Shown in pieces: positions 1 through 8,235 of a stretch of DNA of 64,000 nt. Position 1 is the first letter of the stretch, and each line of letters begins with the position of its first letter. Below the pieces are notes generated by a model that made no database searches, had not been told where the DNA came from, and worked only from the letters and a program-made list of their open reading frames with translations. The translations under genes were made by a program, and so were the position numbers. This stretch comes from JAWKIJ01 sp041394325 (GTDB taxonomy: Bacteria; Actinomycetota; Acidimicrobiia; Acidimicrobiales; Microtrichaceae): positions 124,001 through 188,000 of the forward strand of contig JAWKIJ010000001.1 of the NCBI GenBank assembly GCA_041394325.1, read 5' to 3'.

Positions 1-1
1 G

Positions 2-2635
2 TTCGCGACCACCGCGTCGCTCACGATCCGCACCGACGCCGCGCCCGTCAACGCCGGTCGCGTGTTCCTCCGGCCCGGGCGCCAGAAGCTGATCATCGGC
101 AAGCGCGGCACCGCGCAGTCGAGTGCCAACGTCGCCGCTACGTGGACCGCGAACGGCCGCCCCACCGTGTCGATCACCTGCCCGACCACAGGTGTCACCT
201 TCGGACAACCCGCGACCTTCAGCGCCGCGGCCGACGATCCCGACGGCGACCCCCTCGTCTACCTGTGGACGCTCGACGGCAAGCCGATACCGGACCACAC
301 CGACGCGGCGATCACGATCGCACTCCAACAGGGCCAGCGGCTCGGCGTCACGGTCAGCGACCCCGGAGGCTCGAGCGCCTCGGCGACCGCGGGATGCGCC
401 GGCGCCAACCCGCCGTCGGTCACCCTCCGATGCCCCGAGCAGATGACCCTCGGCAGCGATGTGACGTTCAACGCGACGGGCACGGACCCCGACGGCGACA
501 CGCTCACCTATGTGTGGACGCTCAACGGCGAGGCCGTGCCGGGCCAGTCCGGCAGCGCCCTCACCGTCACGGTCCATGCCGGCGACACCCTTTCGGTGGT
601 GGCCAAGGACCCCACGGGGCTCACCTCCGCCGCGGTGGACGCGAGCTGTATCCCCACCGCCACCAACCGGGCGCCCTCGGTGACGCTCTCGTGTCCGAGG
701 GACTTCGTCGGCGGCCAGCCCGCCACGTTCACCGCTGTCGGCACCGACCCCGACGGCGACCCGCTGACCTACTCGTGGAGCGTCGACGGTTCGCCGGTTC
801 CCGGTCAGAACACCGCCACCGCGACGATCACCGCGAAGTCCGGCCAGAAGGTCTCGGTGACCGCCAACGACGGCAAGGTCAGCGGCGCGGCTACCACGGT
901 GACCTGCACCGGAGAGGTGCCCAACCAACCGCCGACGGTCTCCGTGTCGTGTCCCGCGAACCTCGTGTGGGGTACCCCGGCGACCTTCACCGCCAAGGGC
1001 ACCGACCCCGAGGGCGACACCCTCGCCTACGAGTGGAAGGTCAACGGCAAGGTCGTGTCCGCCCAGACCGGCCCGTCCGCCAAGTTGACCGTCGCCAAGG
1101 GTGACGTCGTCACCGTCGCAGCGGTCGACAAGCGCGGGGCGAAGTCGACGACCGCGACCGCCAACTGTCCGGGCAACACCCCCCCGAGGGTCTCCTTGAA
1201 GTGTCCGGCGCGGGTGCTGTACGGAGAACCGTTCGACCTGGCCGCCAGCGGGACCGACGCCGATGGCGACGCTCTCACCTTCACCTGGACGCTGAACGGC
1301 CGGGTCCTCGACGGCCAGACCGCAGCGACCGCCACGATCGTCCTCTCCTCTGGGGACAAGGTCGGCGTGACGGTCCGTGACGCCCGCGGGGCGACGTCGG
1401 CGACCACGACGGTGACCTGTGCGGGCACCACTCGTCCCAAGGTCACGATCTCGTGCCCCGACAACCTCGTGTGGGGCGAGCCCGCCTCGTTCATCGCGAA
1501 CGGCACCGACGCCGACGGCGACACCGACCTCGTGTATTCGTGGTACCTGGGCAACACGCCCGTCGCCACCGGCACGTCCCCCAAGCTCGTCATCGCCGTG
1601 GGTGAGCACGACGTGCTCACGGTTACCGCGACCGATTCGACCAACACCGTCTCCGACACCGCCCGCGCGGACTGCACCGGCAACCACCGCCCGAGCGTCA
1701 CGATGACCTGCCCGGCCGACCTGGTGTTCGGCTCACCGTCGGTGTTCACCGCCACCGCGACGGACCCCGACGGCGACAGCCTCACGTACAAGTGGTCGAT
1801 CAACGGGACCACCGTCGACGGCCAGACCAAGGAGACCGCGACGTTGACCCTGGCCAGGGATGACAAGGTGAGCGTCGAGGTCGCGGACACCGAGGGGCTC
1901 GCTGCGGCACCCGTGACCTCCACCTGTGTCGGGAATACGACACCGAAGGTCTCCCTGGCCTGTCCCGACAAGGTCGTGTTCGGCGAACCCGCAGCCTTCG
2001 AGGCGAAGGGCACCGACGCCGACGGCGACTCGCTCGTCTACCGCTGGAGCATCGACGGTGTCGTCGTGGACGGCGCTTCCTCCAATGTGCTGCACGCAAC
2101 GCTCACCAAGGCGGTCACCGTCTCGGTGGAGGTCGTCGACGCCAAGGGGCTCACCTCGTCGACGACGGCGGACTGCACGGGGAAGACCCGCCCGGCCGTC
2201 ACGTTGAAGTGCCCGACCGACCTCCAGTTCGGGCGACCCACCTCGCTGCGAGCGACCACCACCGGAGCCGGAGACCAGGACGTCACCTACACCTGGACCC
2301 ACAACGGCGTGGTGCTACCCGGTGCCACCGGCCCGACGGTCACGCTCACACTGCAACCCGACGACCGTGTCGGCGTGGCGGCGTTGAGCGACGGAGTCGC
2401 CGCCTCCCAGGTCGACGTCAACTGCACCGGCATCACCAAGACCCCGGCCCCTTCGGCGCCGGAGGTGCTGAGTGCCCACAAGGCACAGAGCCAGCGGATC
2501 GCGAAGGCGACCAAGGGAGCCCTCGCCGTCACCGGCACCCAGGCGCTGACCCTTGCCGGTCTCGCGCTGGGGCTCGTGGCGCTCGGCCTCGGCCTGACCT
2601 GGTTCGGTGGCCGACGCCGCCACACCCGGAGCTGA
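2..2635 (+). CDS. Cell-wall-anchored Ig/PKD-like repeat surface protein (5' end outside window)
   Basis: The reading frame is already open at the first bases, so the N-terminus lies upstream of the window; 877 codons are visible. The protein is a string of nine repeats of about 85-90 residues. Each begins with a xCPxxL strand, carries a D(P/A)DGD turn followed by a (T/V)Y/F-x-W strand, and ends in a second Cys near CTG, so one disulfide per repeat is likely. This is the pattern of bacterial Ig-like/PKD-type stalk domains. The C-terminus has LAVTG, a hydrophobic stretch of about 20 residues and a RRRHTRS tail. That is a cell-wall sorting signal of the LAxTG type used by class E sortases in high-GC actinobacteria. 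The expected role is an extended, surface-exposed stalk or adhesin attached to peptidoglycan. The ligand and the N-terminal domain cannot be seen. No sortase gene is visible in this window. Confidence 0.85.
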   Translation, partial: FATTASLTIRTDAAPVNAGRVFLRPGRQKLIIGKRGTAQSSANVAATWTANGRPTVSITCPTTGVTFGQPATFSAAADDPDGDPLVYLWTLDGKPIPDHTDAAITIALQQGQRLGVTVSDPGGSSASATAGCAGANPPSVTLRCPEQMTLGSDVTFNATGTDPDGDTLTYVWTLNGEAVPGQSGSALTVTVHAGDTLSVVAKDPTGLTSAAVDASCIPTATNRAPSVTLSCPRDFVGGQPATFTAVGTDPDGDPLTYSWSVDGSPVPGQNTATATITAKSGQKVSVTANDGKVSGAATTVTCTGEVPNQPPTVSVSCPANLVWGTPATFTAKGTDPEGDTLAYEWKVNGKVVSAQTGPSAKLTVAKGDVVTVAAVDKRGAKSTTATANCPGNTPPRVSLKCPARVLYGEPFDLAASGTDADGDALTFTWTLNGRVLDGQTAATATIVLSSGDKVGVTVRDARGATSATTTVTCAGTTRPKVTISCPDNLVWGEPASFIANGTDADGDTDLVYSWYLGNTPVATGTSPKLVIAVGEHDVLTVTATDSTNTVSDTARADCTGNHRPSVTMTCPADLVFGSPSVFTATATDPDGDSLTYKWSINGTTVDGQTKETATLTLARDDKVSVEVADTEGLAAAPVTSTCVGNTTPKVSLACPDKVVFGEPAAFEAKGTDADGDSLVYRWSIDGVVVDGASSNVLHATLTKAVTVSVEVVDAKGLTSSTTADCTGKTRPAVTLKCPTDLQFGRPTSLRATTTGAGDQDVTYTWTHNGVVLPGATGPTVTLTLQPDDRVGVAALSDGVAASQVDVNCTGITKTPAPSAPEVLSAHKAQSQRIAKATKGALAVTGTQALTLAGLALGLVALGLGLTWFGGRRRHTRS

Positions 2636-2703
2636 ACCGCACCCCGGCCTCCACACGCGCACTCGGGTCGCGCCGGCCGATCGTTCCGGAGCGCTCCGGT
2701 AGC

Positions 2704-4005
2704 GTGACGCCGGTGCCCCAGGAGATGACCCTTGCCGAGGCGGCCGCGACATTGCGACCGGTCGACAGTGTCGGCCTCCCGCTGGGTACCGGCCAACCGG
2801 TCGGCTTCGTCCACGCTCTGGGCGAGCGCGATGACTGGGAGCGTCTCGACGTCGTCGGGGCGATGCTGGTCGACTTCTATTCGCTGTTCGACCATCCCGG
2901 CGTGCACCTCGCCTCGATGTTCTTCGGGCCGGCCGAGCGGATCTACCGCTCAGCCGGCCGCAACGTGTCCTACGTCCCGTGCGACTTCCGCCGCTTCGCG
3001 ACCGTCATGCAGCGGCTCTCGCCGCGGGTGGTGGCGACAATGGCCACCGAGCCGGACCGTGACGGTTGGATGAGCCTGTCGCTGCACGCCGGCGCGTCCA
3101 CCGACGAGCTGTCACGGGCTGCGGCCGACCCCGACCGCGTGTTGCTGGTGGAGGCGAGCTCCGCGTTCCCCCGCACCTTCGGCCTGTCCGAACGCGACCA
3201 CCGGATCCACGTCGACGAGGTCGACATCCTGTGCCACAGCGCCACCGTGCCGGTCGAGTTGGTCGAGCCTCCGGTCGGCGCGGTGGAGACGGCCATCGCC
3301 GACCACGCGATCGGTTTCATCGACGACGGTGCGACGTTGCAGACCGGCTTCGGAGCGATCCCCTCGACCATCGCGTCGGTACTCGCACGAGGGGACGGCG
3401 GCGACTACGGCGTGCACTCCGAGATGTTCACCACGGGCCTGATGCGCCTCCACCGGGCGGGCAAGGTGACCAACGCCCGCAAGACCCAGTTCAGCGGCTA
3501 CTCCCTCGCCACGTTCGCCGCCGGGGTGACCGAGCTGTACTCGTGGCTGGACCACAACCCCGACGTCCGCTTCGCCCCGGTCTCATTGGTGAACGACCCC
3601 ACCAACATCGCGAACAACCACCGGATGGTGTCGATCAACGGCGCGATCTCGATCGACCTGTGGGGTCAGGTCGCCGCCGACTCGATCATCGGGCACCAGT
3701 TCTCCGGGGTCGGGGGCCACGAGGACTTCGTCGCAGGGACCGGACTGGAACTGGAGGACCGGTCGCTGATCTGCCTGCCGTCCACGGCGACGATCGACGG
3801 CGTGACGGTGTCTCGGATCCTGACGACGATGCCCGAGGGCGCGATCGTCTCGACACCCCGCCACCAGGTGGACGTGGTGATCACCGAGTTCGGTGCGGCC
3901 CGGCTCCGCGGGCGGACCACCGAGGAACGGGCGAGGGCGCTGGTCGAGATCGCGCATCCGGACTTTCGTGACGAGCTCACCGCAAACCTCGGACGCTTCC
4001 GATGA
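2704..4005 (+). CDS. Acetyl-CoA hydrolase/transferase family protein (4-hydroxybutyrate-type CoA-transferase)
   Basis: A 433-residue protein from a GTG start; the frame is open further upstream, but family similarity begins near this GTG. It belongs to the acetyl-CoA hydrolase/transferase family, whose members move CoA between acyl groups through a glutamyl-CoA intermediate. The expected motifs are visible: a glycine-rich QTGFGAIP segment near residue 220, GVHSEMFTTG around residue 240 (its Glu is the probable catalytic residue), and FSGVGGHEDFVAG in the C-terminal half, matching the family's G-x-GG/Q-x-DF-x-G loop. Its length is typical. The stop overlaps the ATG of the next gene (ATGA), so it is translationally coupled to the LLM oxidoreductase. 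The acyl substrate cannot be read from the sequence. Confidence 0.85.
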   Translation: MTPVPQEMTLAEAAATLRPVDSVGLPLGTGQPVGFVHALGERDDWERLDVVGAMLVDFYSLFDHPGVHLASMFFGPAERIYRSAGRNVSYVPCDFRRFATVMQRLSPRVVATMATEPDRDGWMSLSLHAGASTDELSRAAADPDRVLLVEASSAFPRTFGLSERDHRIHVDEVDILCHSATVPVELVEPPVGAVETAIADHAIGFIDDGATLQTGFGAIPSTIASVLARGDGGDYGVHSEMFTTGLMRLHRAGKVTNARKTQFSGYSLATFAAGVTELYSWLDHNPDVRFAPVSLVNDPTNIANNHRMVSINGAISIDLWGQVAADSIIGHQFSGVGGHEDFVAGTGLELEDRSLICLPSTATIDGVTVSRILTTMPEGAIVSTPRHQVDVVITEFGAARLRGRTTEERARALVEIAHPDFRDELTANLGRFR

Positions 4006-4946
4006 GCGGCCCACCGACGGTCGGAGCGGCAGACGGCCCGACGGGCGGCGGGCTGTCGTTCGGCCTCACCGTTCCCGATGCGCTCGCTGCCGACTGGCCC
4101 CGATGGTCCGCCACCGGAGGCCTCGGCCGGATCGCCCGTGACGTCGAGGATGCCGGGTTCGACGCGGTCTCGGTCACCGACCATCCGCTCCCTCCGGCGC
4201 GTTGGCTCCGCCACGGCGGCCATCACAGCCTCGACCCCTTCGTCGCGCTCGCGACTTTTGCCGCTGCGACGACCCGGCTCCGACTGCTCACCAACGTGTT
4301 GGTGCTGCCGTATCGCAATGCGGCGACCACCGCGAAGGCGCTCGCCACACTCGACGCCGTCTCGGACGGACGTCTCGTCGTCGGGGCCGCCGTCGGCTAC
4401 CTGCAGGCCGAGTTCGAGGTGGTGGACGCGGACTTCGCCGCACGGGCAGCGACATTCGAGTCGACCCTCACCTCGATGCGACGGGTGTGGGCCGGCGAGG
4501 TCGCCGACCACGAGGCCCGTCCGTCACCCTCGCGGAGCAGCGGGATACCGGTGTGGGTGGGAGGCAACAGTGGGGCCGCGCGTCGACGCGCCGCCACCCT
4601 CGCCGAGGGGTGGATGCCCTTCCAACAGGACCCGACCATGGCCACGGTGACCGGTACCGCGCCGCTCGACGACGGCGAGGTGCTGGCCGCCGCGATCGGC
4701 GATGTGCACCGACGACGGACCGAGGCGGGCCGGACCGGGCCGTTCGACGTCTGCTTCGCCCCCGGTCACGACTCCGCGCTGCTCCGCAGCGACGCGTCGG
4801 CCGACGAGGTGGACGAGACGGTCGAAAGACTGGTCGGGGCCGGGGTGACGTGGATCTCGATCCCCTCACGCGCCGCCGACCACGGTGCGCTCCTCGCCGA
4901 ACTCGACTTCTACTCGGCGCGGCTCCTCAGGGACCGTCGACGATGA
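4002..4946 (+). CDS. LLM-class flavin (probably F420)-dependent oxidoreductase
   Basis: A 314-residue luciferase-like monooxygenase fold protein of the TIGR03619 type found in F420-producing actinobacteria. Supporting features are the N-terminal FGLTVPDALAADW segment, VSVTDHPLPP near residue 50 (cofactor-binding strand), a LRLLTNVLVLPYRN strand, and DGRLVVGAAVGYLQAEFEVV, the family's GxGxGxxxxEF signature. PVWVGGNSGAARRRAA follows near residue 185. Such enzymes take or give hydride from F420H2 or FMNH2. Translation starts in a 4-bp ATGA overlap with the CoA-transferase, so the two probably serve one acyl-CoA oxidation route (inference). The 3' end overlaps the convergent NADH dehydrogenase gene by 20 bp. 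Confidence 0.85.
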   Translation: MSGPPTVGAADGPTGGGLSFGLTVPDALAADWPRWSATGGLGRIARDVEDAGFDAVSVTDHPLPPARWLRHGGHHSLDPFVALATFAAATTRLRLLTNVLVLPYRNAATTAKALATLDAVSDGRLVVGAAVGYLQAEFEVVDADFAARAATFESTLTSMRRVWAGEVADHEARPSPSRSSGIPVWVGGNSGAARRRAATLAEGWMPFQQDPTMATVTGTAPLDDGEVLAAAIGDVHRRRTEAGRTGPFDVCFAPGHDSALLRSDASADEVDETVERLVGAGVTWISIPSRAADHGALLAELDFYSARLLRDRRR

Positions 4947-6183
4947 TCCGGCTCGCACGGTCGTAGGTGAGGTAGTTCCACGCCCAGTTCACCATCACGT
5001 TCGCACGGTTGCGGAAGCCGATGAGCATGTAGAGGTGCAGGGCGAGCCAGGCGACCCAGCCGACCGTCCCCTTCAGTCGAAGGCCGTTGGGAAGCTCGGT
5101 GACGGCGTCATGCCGGCCGATCGTGGCCATCGACCCCTTGTCCCGATAGCGGAACTCGCCGGTCGGTTCGCCGTGCAGGCGGGCACGGATCGTCGCCGCA
5201 ACGTGGCTTCCACCCTGGATGGCGGCGGGGGCGACCTGTGGCGTCAATCCCCCGTCGTCATCGGGGGGCGGCGCGGCCAGGTCACCGATGACGAACACCT
5301 CGGGACGGCCGGGAAGCGTCAGATCCGCCTCCACGACGATCCGCCCGCCCCGGGTGGTCGCCACGCCCAACGCCTCGGCGATCGGGTTGGCCCGCACCCC
5401 TGCCGCCCAGATCATCGTGTGGCACGGGATGTGTTCGCCGTTCGTGCAGAGCACACCGTCGGCATCGACCCGCTCCAAGGTCGTGTTCAACATCACTTCG
5501 ACGCCGAGCGCCTCGAGGGTGTCGCGGGCCTCACGGCCGAGCTTGGGGGCGAAGGTGCCGAGGACACGGTCGGTCGCCTCGATCAACACGACGCGGGCGC
5601 GACGGATGTCGAGCGTGGGATGGTCTCTGGCCAGCACCTTGGTGAACAACTCGGCCATTCCACCGGCCAACTCGACCCCGGTGGGGCCCCCGCCCGCGAT
5701 CACCACCGTGCACAGCCCGCCGTCGATCAGCTCGGGACGGGCGTCGGCCTCCTCGAAGGCCGCGAGCACGTGGGTCCGTAGTCGTAGCGCATCGTGCAGG
5801 CTCTTCAGACCGAACGCGTGCTCGGCGACGCCGGGCACGCCGAAATCGGCGGTGACCGCGCCGCACGCCAGAACGAGGTCGTCGTAGGGGAGCCTCGTGC
5901 CGTCGGCAAGTTCGACGGCGTGATCCTCGAAGTCGACCCCGCTCACCGTGCCGAGTCGGACGGTCGCGTTCGGTTGTCGATGGAAGATGCCACGGACGGG
6001 ATGACAGACGTCGTCGGAGTCGAGGACCGCGGTGGCGACCTGGTAGAGCAGTGGTTGGAAGGTGTGGTGGTTCCGGGCGTCGACGACGGTCACGTCGACC
6101 GGTGCGTCGGCCAACCCCTTGGCAGCGGTCAGACCTCCGAACCCGGCGCCGACGACGACGACTCGATGCCGATGCGCTGCCAT
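4927..6183 (-). CDS. ndh: Type II NADH:quinone oxidoreductase (NDH-2 family FAD protein)
   Basis: A 418-residue pyridine-nucleotide disulfide oxidoreductase-fold protein. The N-terminal FAD-binding GxGxxG motif is VVVGAGFGGLTAAKGL at residues 8-23. A second NAD-binding glycine motif, VIAGGGPTGVELAGGMAEL, lies near residue 165. VFVIGDLAAPP near residue 300 is the FAD-contacting GD motif. The C-terminal hydrophobic segment VGWVAWLALHLYMLIGFRNR is typical of NDH-2 enzymes that sit on the inner face of the membrane and feed electrons to quinone without pumping protons. The start chosen (MAAHRHRVVVVG) places the FAD motif at the usual distance; longer in-frame starts would add an unconserved tail. 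A CRP-like palindrome lies 33-50 bp upstream. Confidence 0.88.
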   Translation of the reverse strand: MAAHRHRVVVVGAGFGGLTAAKGLADAPVDVTVVDARNHHTFQPLLYQVATAVLDSDDVCHPVRGIFHRQPNATVRLGTVSGVDFEDHAVELADGTRLPYDDLVLACGAVTADFGVPGVAEHAFGLKSLHDALRLRTHVLAAFEEADARPELIDGGLCTVVIAGGGPTGVELAGGMAELFTKVLARDHPTLDIRRARVVLIEATDRVLGTFAPKLGREARDTLEALGVEVMLNTTLERVDADGVLCTNGEHIPCHTMIWAAGVRANPIAEALGVATTRGGRIVVEADLTLPGRPEVFVIGDLAAPPPDDDGGLTPQVAPAAIQGGSHVAATIRARLHGEPTGEFRYRDKGSMATIGRHDAVTELPNGLRLKGTVGWVAWLALHLYMLIGFRNRANVMVNWAWNYLTYDRASRIIVDGP

Positions 6184-6215
6184 CCCACACCTCCTCGCCG
6201 CACCGCGACCTTTGC

Positions 6216-6233
6216 TTGTGAATCCGTTCACAA
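6216..6233. promoter_or_regulatory. CRP/FNR-type operator between ndh and a cupredoxin lipoprotein
   Basis: The perfect palindrome TTGTGAATCCGTTCACAA contains TGTGA-N6-TCACA, the classic CRP-family recognition pattern also used by mycobacterial Crp. It lies 33-50 bp upstream of the ndh start. A GTTGTA at 6236-6241 (TACAAC on the minus strand, a fair -10) would put the ndh transcription start inside the palindrome, so binding there would repress. It is 133-150 bp upstream of the lipoprotein start on the other strand. The symmetry is seen directly; the regulator is inferred. Confidence 0.55.
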
Positions 6234-6365
6234 AGGTTGTAGCACGCCGGATGAAGCGTACGCTCACCCATTTCGCGTGTGACGCACGCCATGGCGACAT
6301 CCGGACCGGCGAGCGCGAGGATGCGGCGGTGGCATATTGCCACGGGGGTAACCAGGGGGAACAAC

Positions 6366-6980
6366 ATGGGGGACGTGACGCGAGATCGCGCATCTTCAGG
6401 GACGAGGCGCACCCGCGCCTTGCTGCTGGCCGCGTTGGTACTGGGCGGCGCCGGGTGCGGCGACGACACGACCGCGTCGAACGACGACACGACCGCTCGG
6501 CGCGCCGCCACGACCACGACGACCGCGTCGGCACCGACGGTGACGGTGTACGCCGAGGACTACAAGTTCGTCGGCCTCCCGAAGTCGGTGAAGGTCGGCA
6601 CGAAACTGGCCCTGTCCAACCGTTCGACCTCCGAACTGCACGAGTTGGTCGTGATCCGCATCCCGGACTCCGAGACACGTTCGGTCGACGAGCTGGTCAA
6701 GCTCCCGGAGTCGGAGCTCGACGCCCTGTTCGGCTCCGCCCAGCCGGCCGCGGTCTTGCTGCACACACCGGGCGAGGGCGAAACGATCGACGCGGTCGGT
6801 GACGGCACCCTCAGTTCGCCGGGCCGATATGCCGTCATCTGCTCCATTCCGGTCGGGGTCGACCCGGCCGCCTATCTGGCCGCGGCACAGTCCGCCGGCG
6901 ACGGACCACCGTCGATCCCCAACGCCGGTCCGCCGCACTTCACCCAGGGCATGTATGCCGAGTTGACGGTGGAGCCATAA
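6366..6980 (+). CDS. Lipoprotein with cupredoxin (type 1 copper-like) domain
   Basis: A 204-residue protein starting at an ATG preceded by an AGGGGGA ribosome-binding site. The N-terminus is a lipoprotein signal: basic residues, LLLAALVLGG, then lipobox GGAGC with the acylated Cys near residue 30. A Thr-rich linker leads to a cupredoxin-like beta domain. Four potential type 1 copper ligands occur in the right order: His in SELHELVV, Cys in YAVICSIPVG, His in PPHFTQGM and Met in the same segment. The protein is therefore probably an extracytoplasmic electron carrier or copper-binding protein anchored on the membrane. It is divergent from ndh, with a CRP-like palindrome between them. Partner proteins are unknown. 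Confidence 0.75.
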   Translation: MGDVTRDRASSGTRRTRALLLAALVLGGAGCGDDTTASNDDTTARRAATTTTTASAPTVTVYAEDYKFVGLPKSVKVGTKLALSNRSTSELHELVVIRIPDSETRSVDELVKLPESELDALFGSAQPAAVLLHTPGEGETIDAVGDGTLSSPGRYAVICSIPVGVDPAAYLAAAQSAGDGPPSIPNAGPPHFTQGMYAELTVEP

Positions 6981-7035
6981 CGACCGACGACGCCGGGAAC
7001 GTCATGGGCGACCGGAGCGAGTCGCCGACGGCCCG

Positions 7036-8085
7036 TCACCAGCGGTTGCGGGCCTCCTCGGCGAAGCCGAGGAGGCCCCTGAGGTGGTGCTCGACGCCTT
7101 CGTCGTCCCCGACGGTGCCCTGCCAGTTGCCGAACACCTGGTGGACGTGCATGCCGAGCACCGCTGCCTCTACCCGGGTGTGCCGATCGTGGACGGGCAT
7201 GAGCTCGACGTCGACCGAACCGTCGGCCGAGCGGACCGACCACCGACCCAACGGCTCGTCCCAGGAGTAGTCCCAGATGAGTTCGTCGCCGATCTTGGAG
7301 AGCCGACCGTCGATGATCAGCCCGTTCTCGGTGAAGTCCGTGCCCTCGGTCCACTTGCCCCCGAACTGGAGTCCGACCACGTGGCCGTCGGCACATCGCC
7401 CGGCACCGCCTGCCCAGTTCCATACGTTGCGGTACGGCCAGCGGCCGCGGCCGACGTCGAGTACACCCCAGGCCTCACGCCGATCGGCGCCGGCTCGATC
7501 GGCCTCGCCGAACTCGTAGGTCCGCCCACCCACACGGAGCACACCCCGCGCGGGTCGGGCCTGGTGCTTGGAGGTGTACTGGAAGCGGCGTTCGCTCCAC
7601 GGGATGACCACGTTGAGCGACTCGTGGCCGTCGGGGAGCTCGATGACGGCGTGGAGCTCGGCGACGGTGCCGTCCTTCTCACGCCATTCGGCATCGATGA
7701 CGGTGCCGCGCTCGTCGTCGGAGATGACCACGCTCATGGTCTTGGTGGTCCAGCGGAGCGGGGTCGATCCCGGTCGGTCCGGCAGCTCGACGCCGCGGGC
7801 CCCCGGCGGGTTGTCGTCGTGGCCGCCGGTCCGGCCCGTGGCCAGGTCGCACCACCAGATCCCCACGATGCCCAGGTAGTCGACGTCCGCGTAGGTGACG
7901 CTGACGACGAGGTCGCCGGTGAGGATCGCCCAATAGTCCCACTTCTTGTTCCGCCCCCACGAACCCCGCAGGTTCGCCGTGTGCAGCGGTCGACGCGACC
8001 ACCCCTTGGCCATCGGATCGAGTCGTCGCCCGTCGGGGGTGCAGAGCCGCACCGCTTCGGTGATCTCCCGTTCGGTGGTCGTCAT
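7036..8085 (-). CDS. DUF2804 domain-containing protein
   Basis: A 349-residue protein recognised as the DUF2804 family by its many Trp-rich beta strands (NKKWDYWAILTGD, VGIWWCDLATG, VWNWAGGAG, FGGKWTEGTDFTENG). Family length is about 330-350 residues, so it is full length, with no signal peptide or membrane segment. Some DUF2804 relatives resemble hydroxyneurosporene-synthase/CrtC-like lipocalin-fold proteins, but no catalytic role is established. The 3' end contains a 13-bp perfect hairpin (7050-7078). The gene converges on the cupredoxin lipoprotein gene and is divergent from the TetR regulator, which makes it a candidate target of that regulator. Confidence 0.7.
   Translation of the reverse strand: MTTTEREITEAVRLCTPDGRRLDPMAKGWSRRPLHTANLRGSWGRNKKWDYWAILTGDLVVSVTYADVDYLGIVGIWWCDLATGRTGGHDDNPPGARGVELPDRPGSTPLRWTTKTMSVVISDDERGTVIDAEWREKDGTVAELHAVIELPDGHESLNVVIPWSERRFQYTSKHQARPARGVLRVGGRTYEFGEADRAGADRREAWGVLDVGRGRWPYRNVWNWAGGAGRCADGHVVGLQFGGKWTEGTDFTENGLIIDGRLSKIGDELIWDYSWDEPLGRWSVRSADGSVDVELMPVHDRHTRVEAAVLGMHVHQVFGNWQGTVGDDEGVEHHLRGLLGFAEEARNRW
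7050..7078. terminator. 13-bp GC hairpin inside the 3' end of the DUF2804 gene
   Basis: GGGCCTCCTCGGC, loop GAA, then the exact complement. It sits between two convergent genes, overlapping the last codons of the minus-strand gene. There is no T tract, so it would be a U-less, actinobacterial-style terminator or an RNA-stabilising hairpin. Confidence 0.4.
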
Positions 8086-8190
8086 TCGAGCGAGGCTAGG
8101 GCCGTGAGGTCCCGGCCCTCACTCCGGCGTGCCGCCACGGATGGGACCGCTTCGCTCTGGAAGGTTGGCGGTAGTCGGCCCATATTTCGT

Positions 8191-8229
8191 TAGAACATGG
8201 TTGTACCAACTACAGTCATGTTCTATTCT
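8191..8229 (+). promoter_or_regulatory. Promoter and self-operator of the TetR gene
   Basis: A -35-like TTGTAC (8201-8206) and a -10-like TATTCT (8224-8229) are separated by exactly 17 bp. A perfect 9-bp inverted repeat, TAGAACATG (8191-8199) and CATGTTCTA (8217-8225), brackets the -35 box and overlaps the -10 box. The predicted transcription start falls at or near the ATG at 8236, so the mRNA would be leaderless. The arrangement is what a self-repressing TetR regulator uses. Confidence 0.6.
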
Positions 8230-8235
8230 TCCTCC

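Noticed and set aside
1027..2013. Minus-strand open frames across the surface protein
   Set aside because: High GC keeps antisense frames open; the plus-strand repeats with conserved Cys and DGD motifs are clearly the coding strand.
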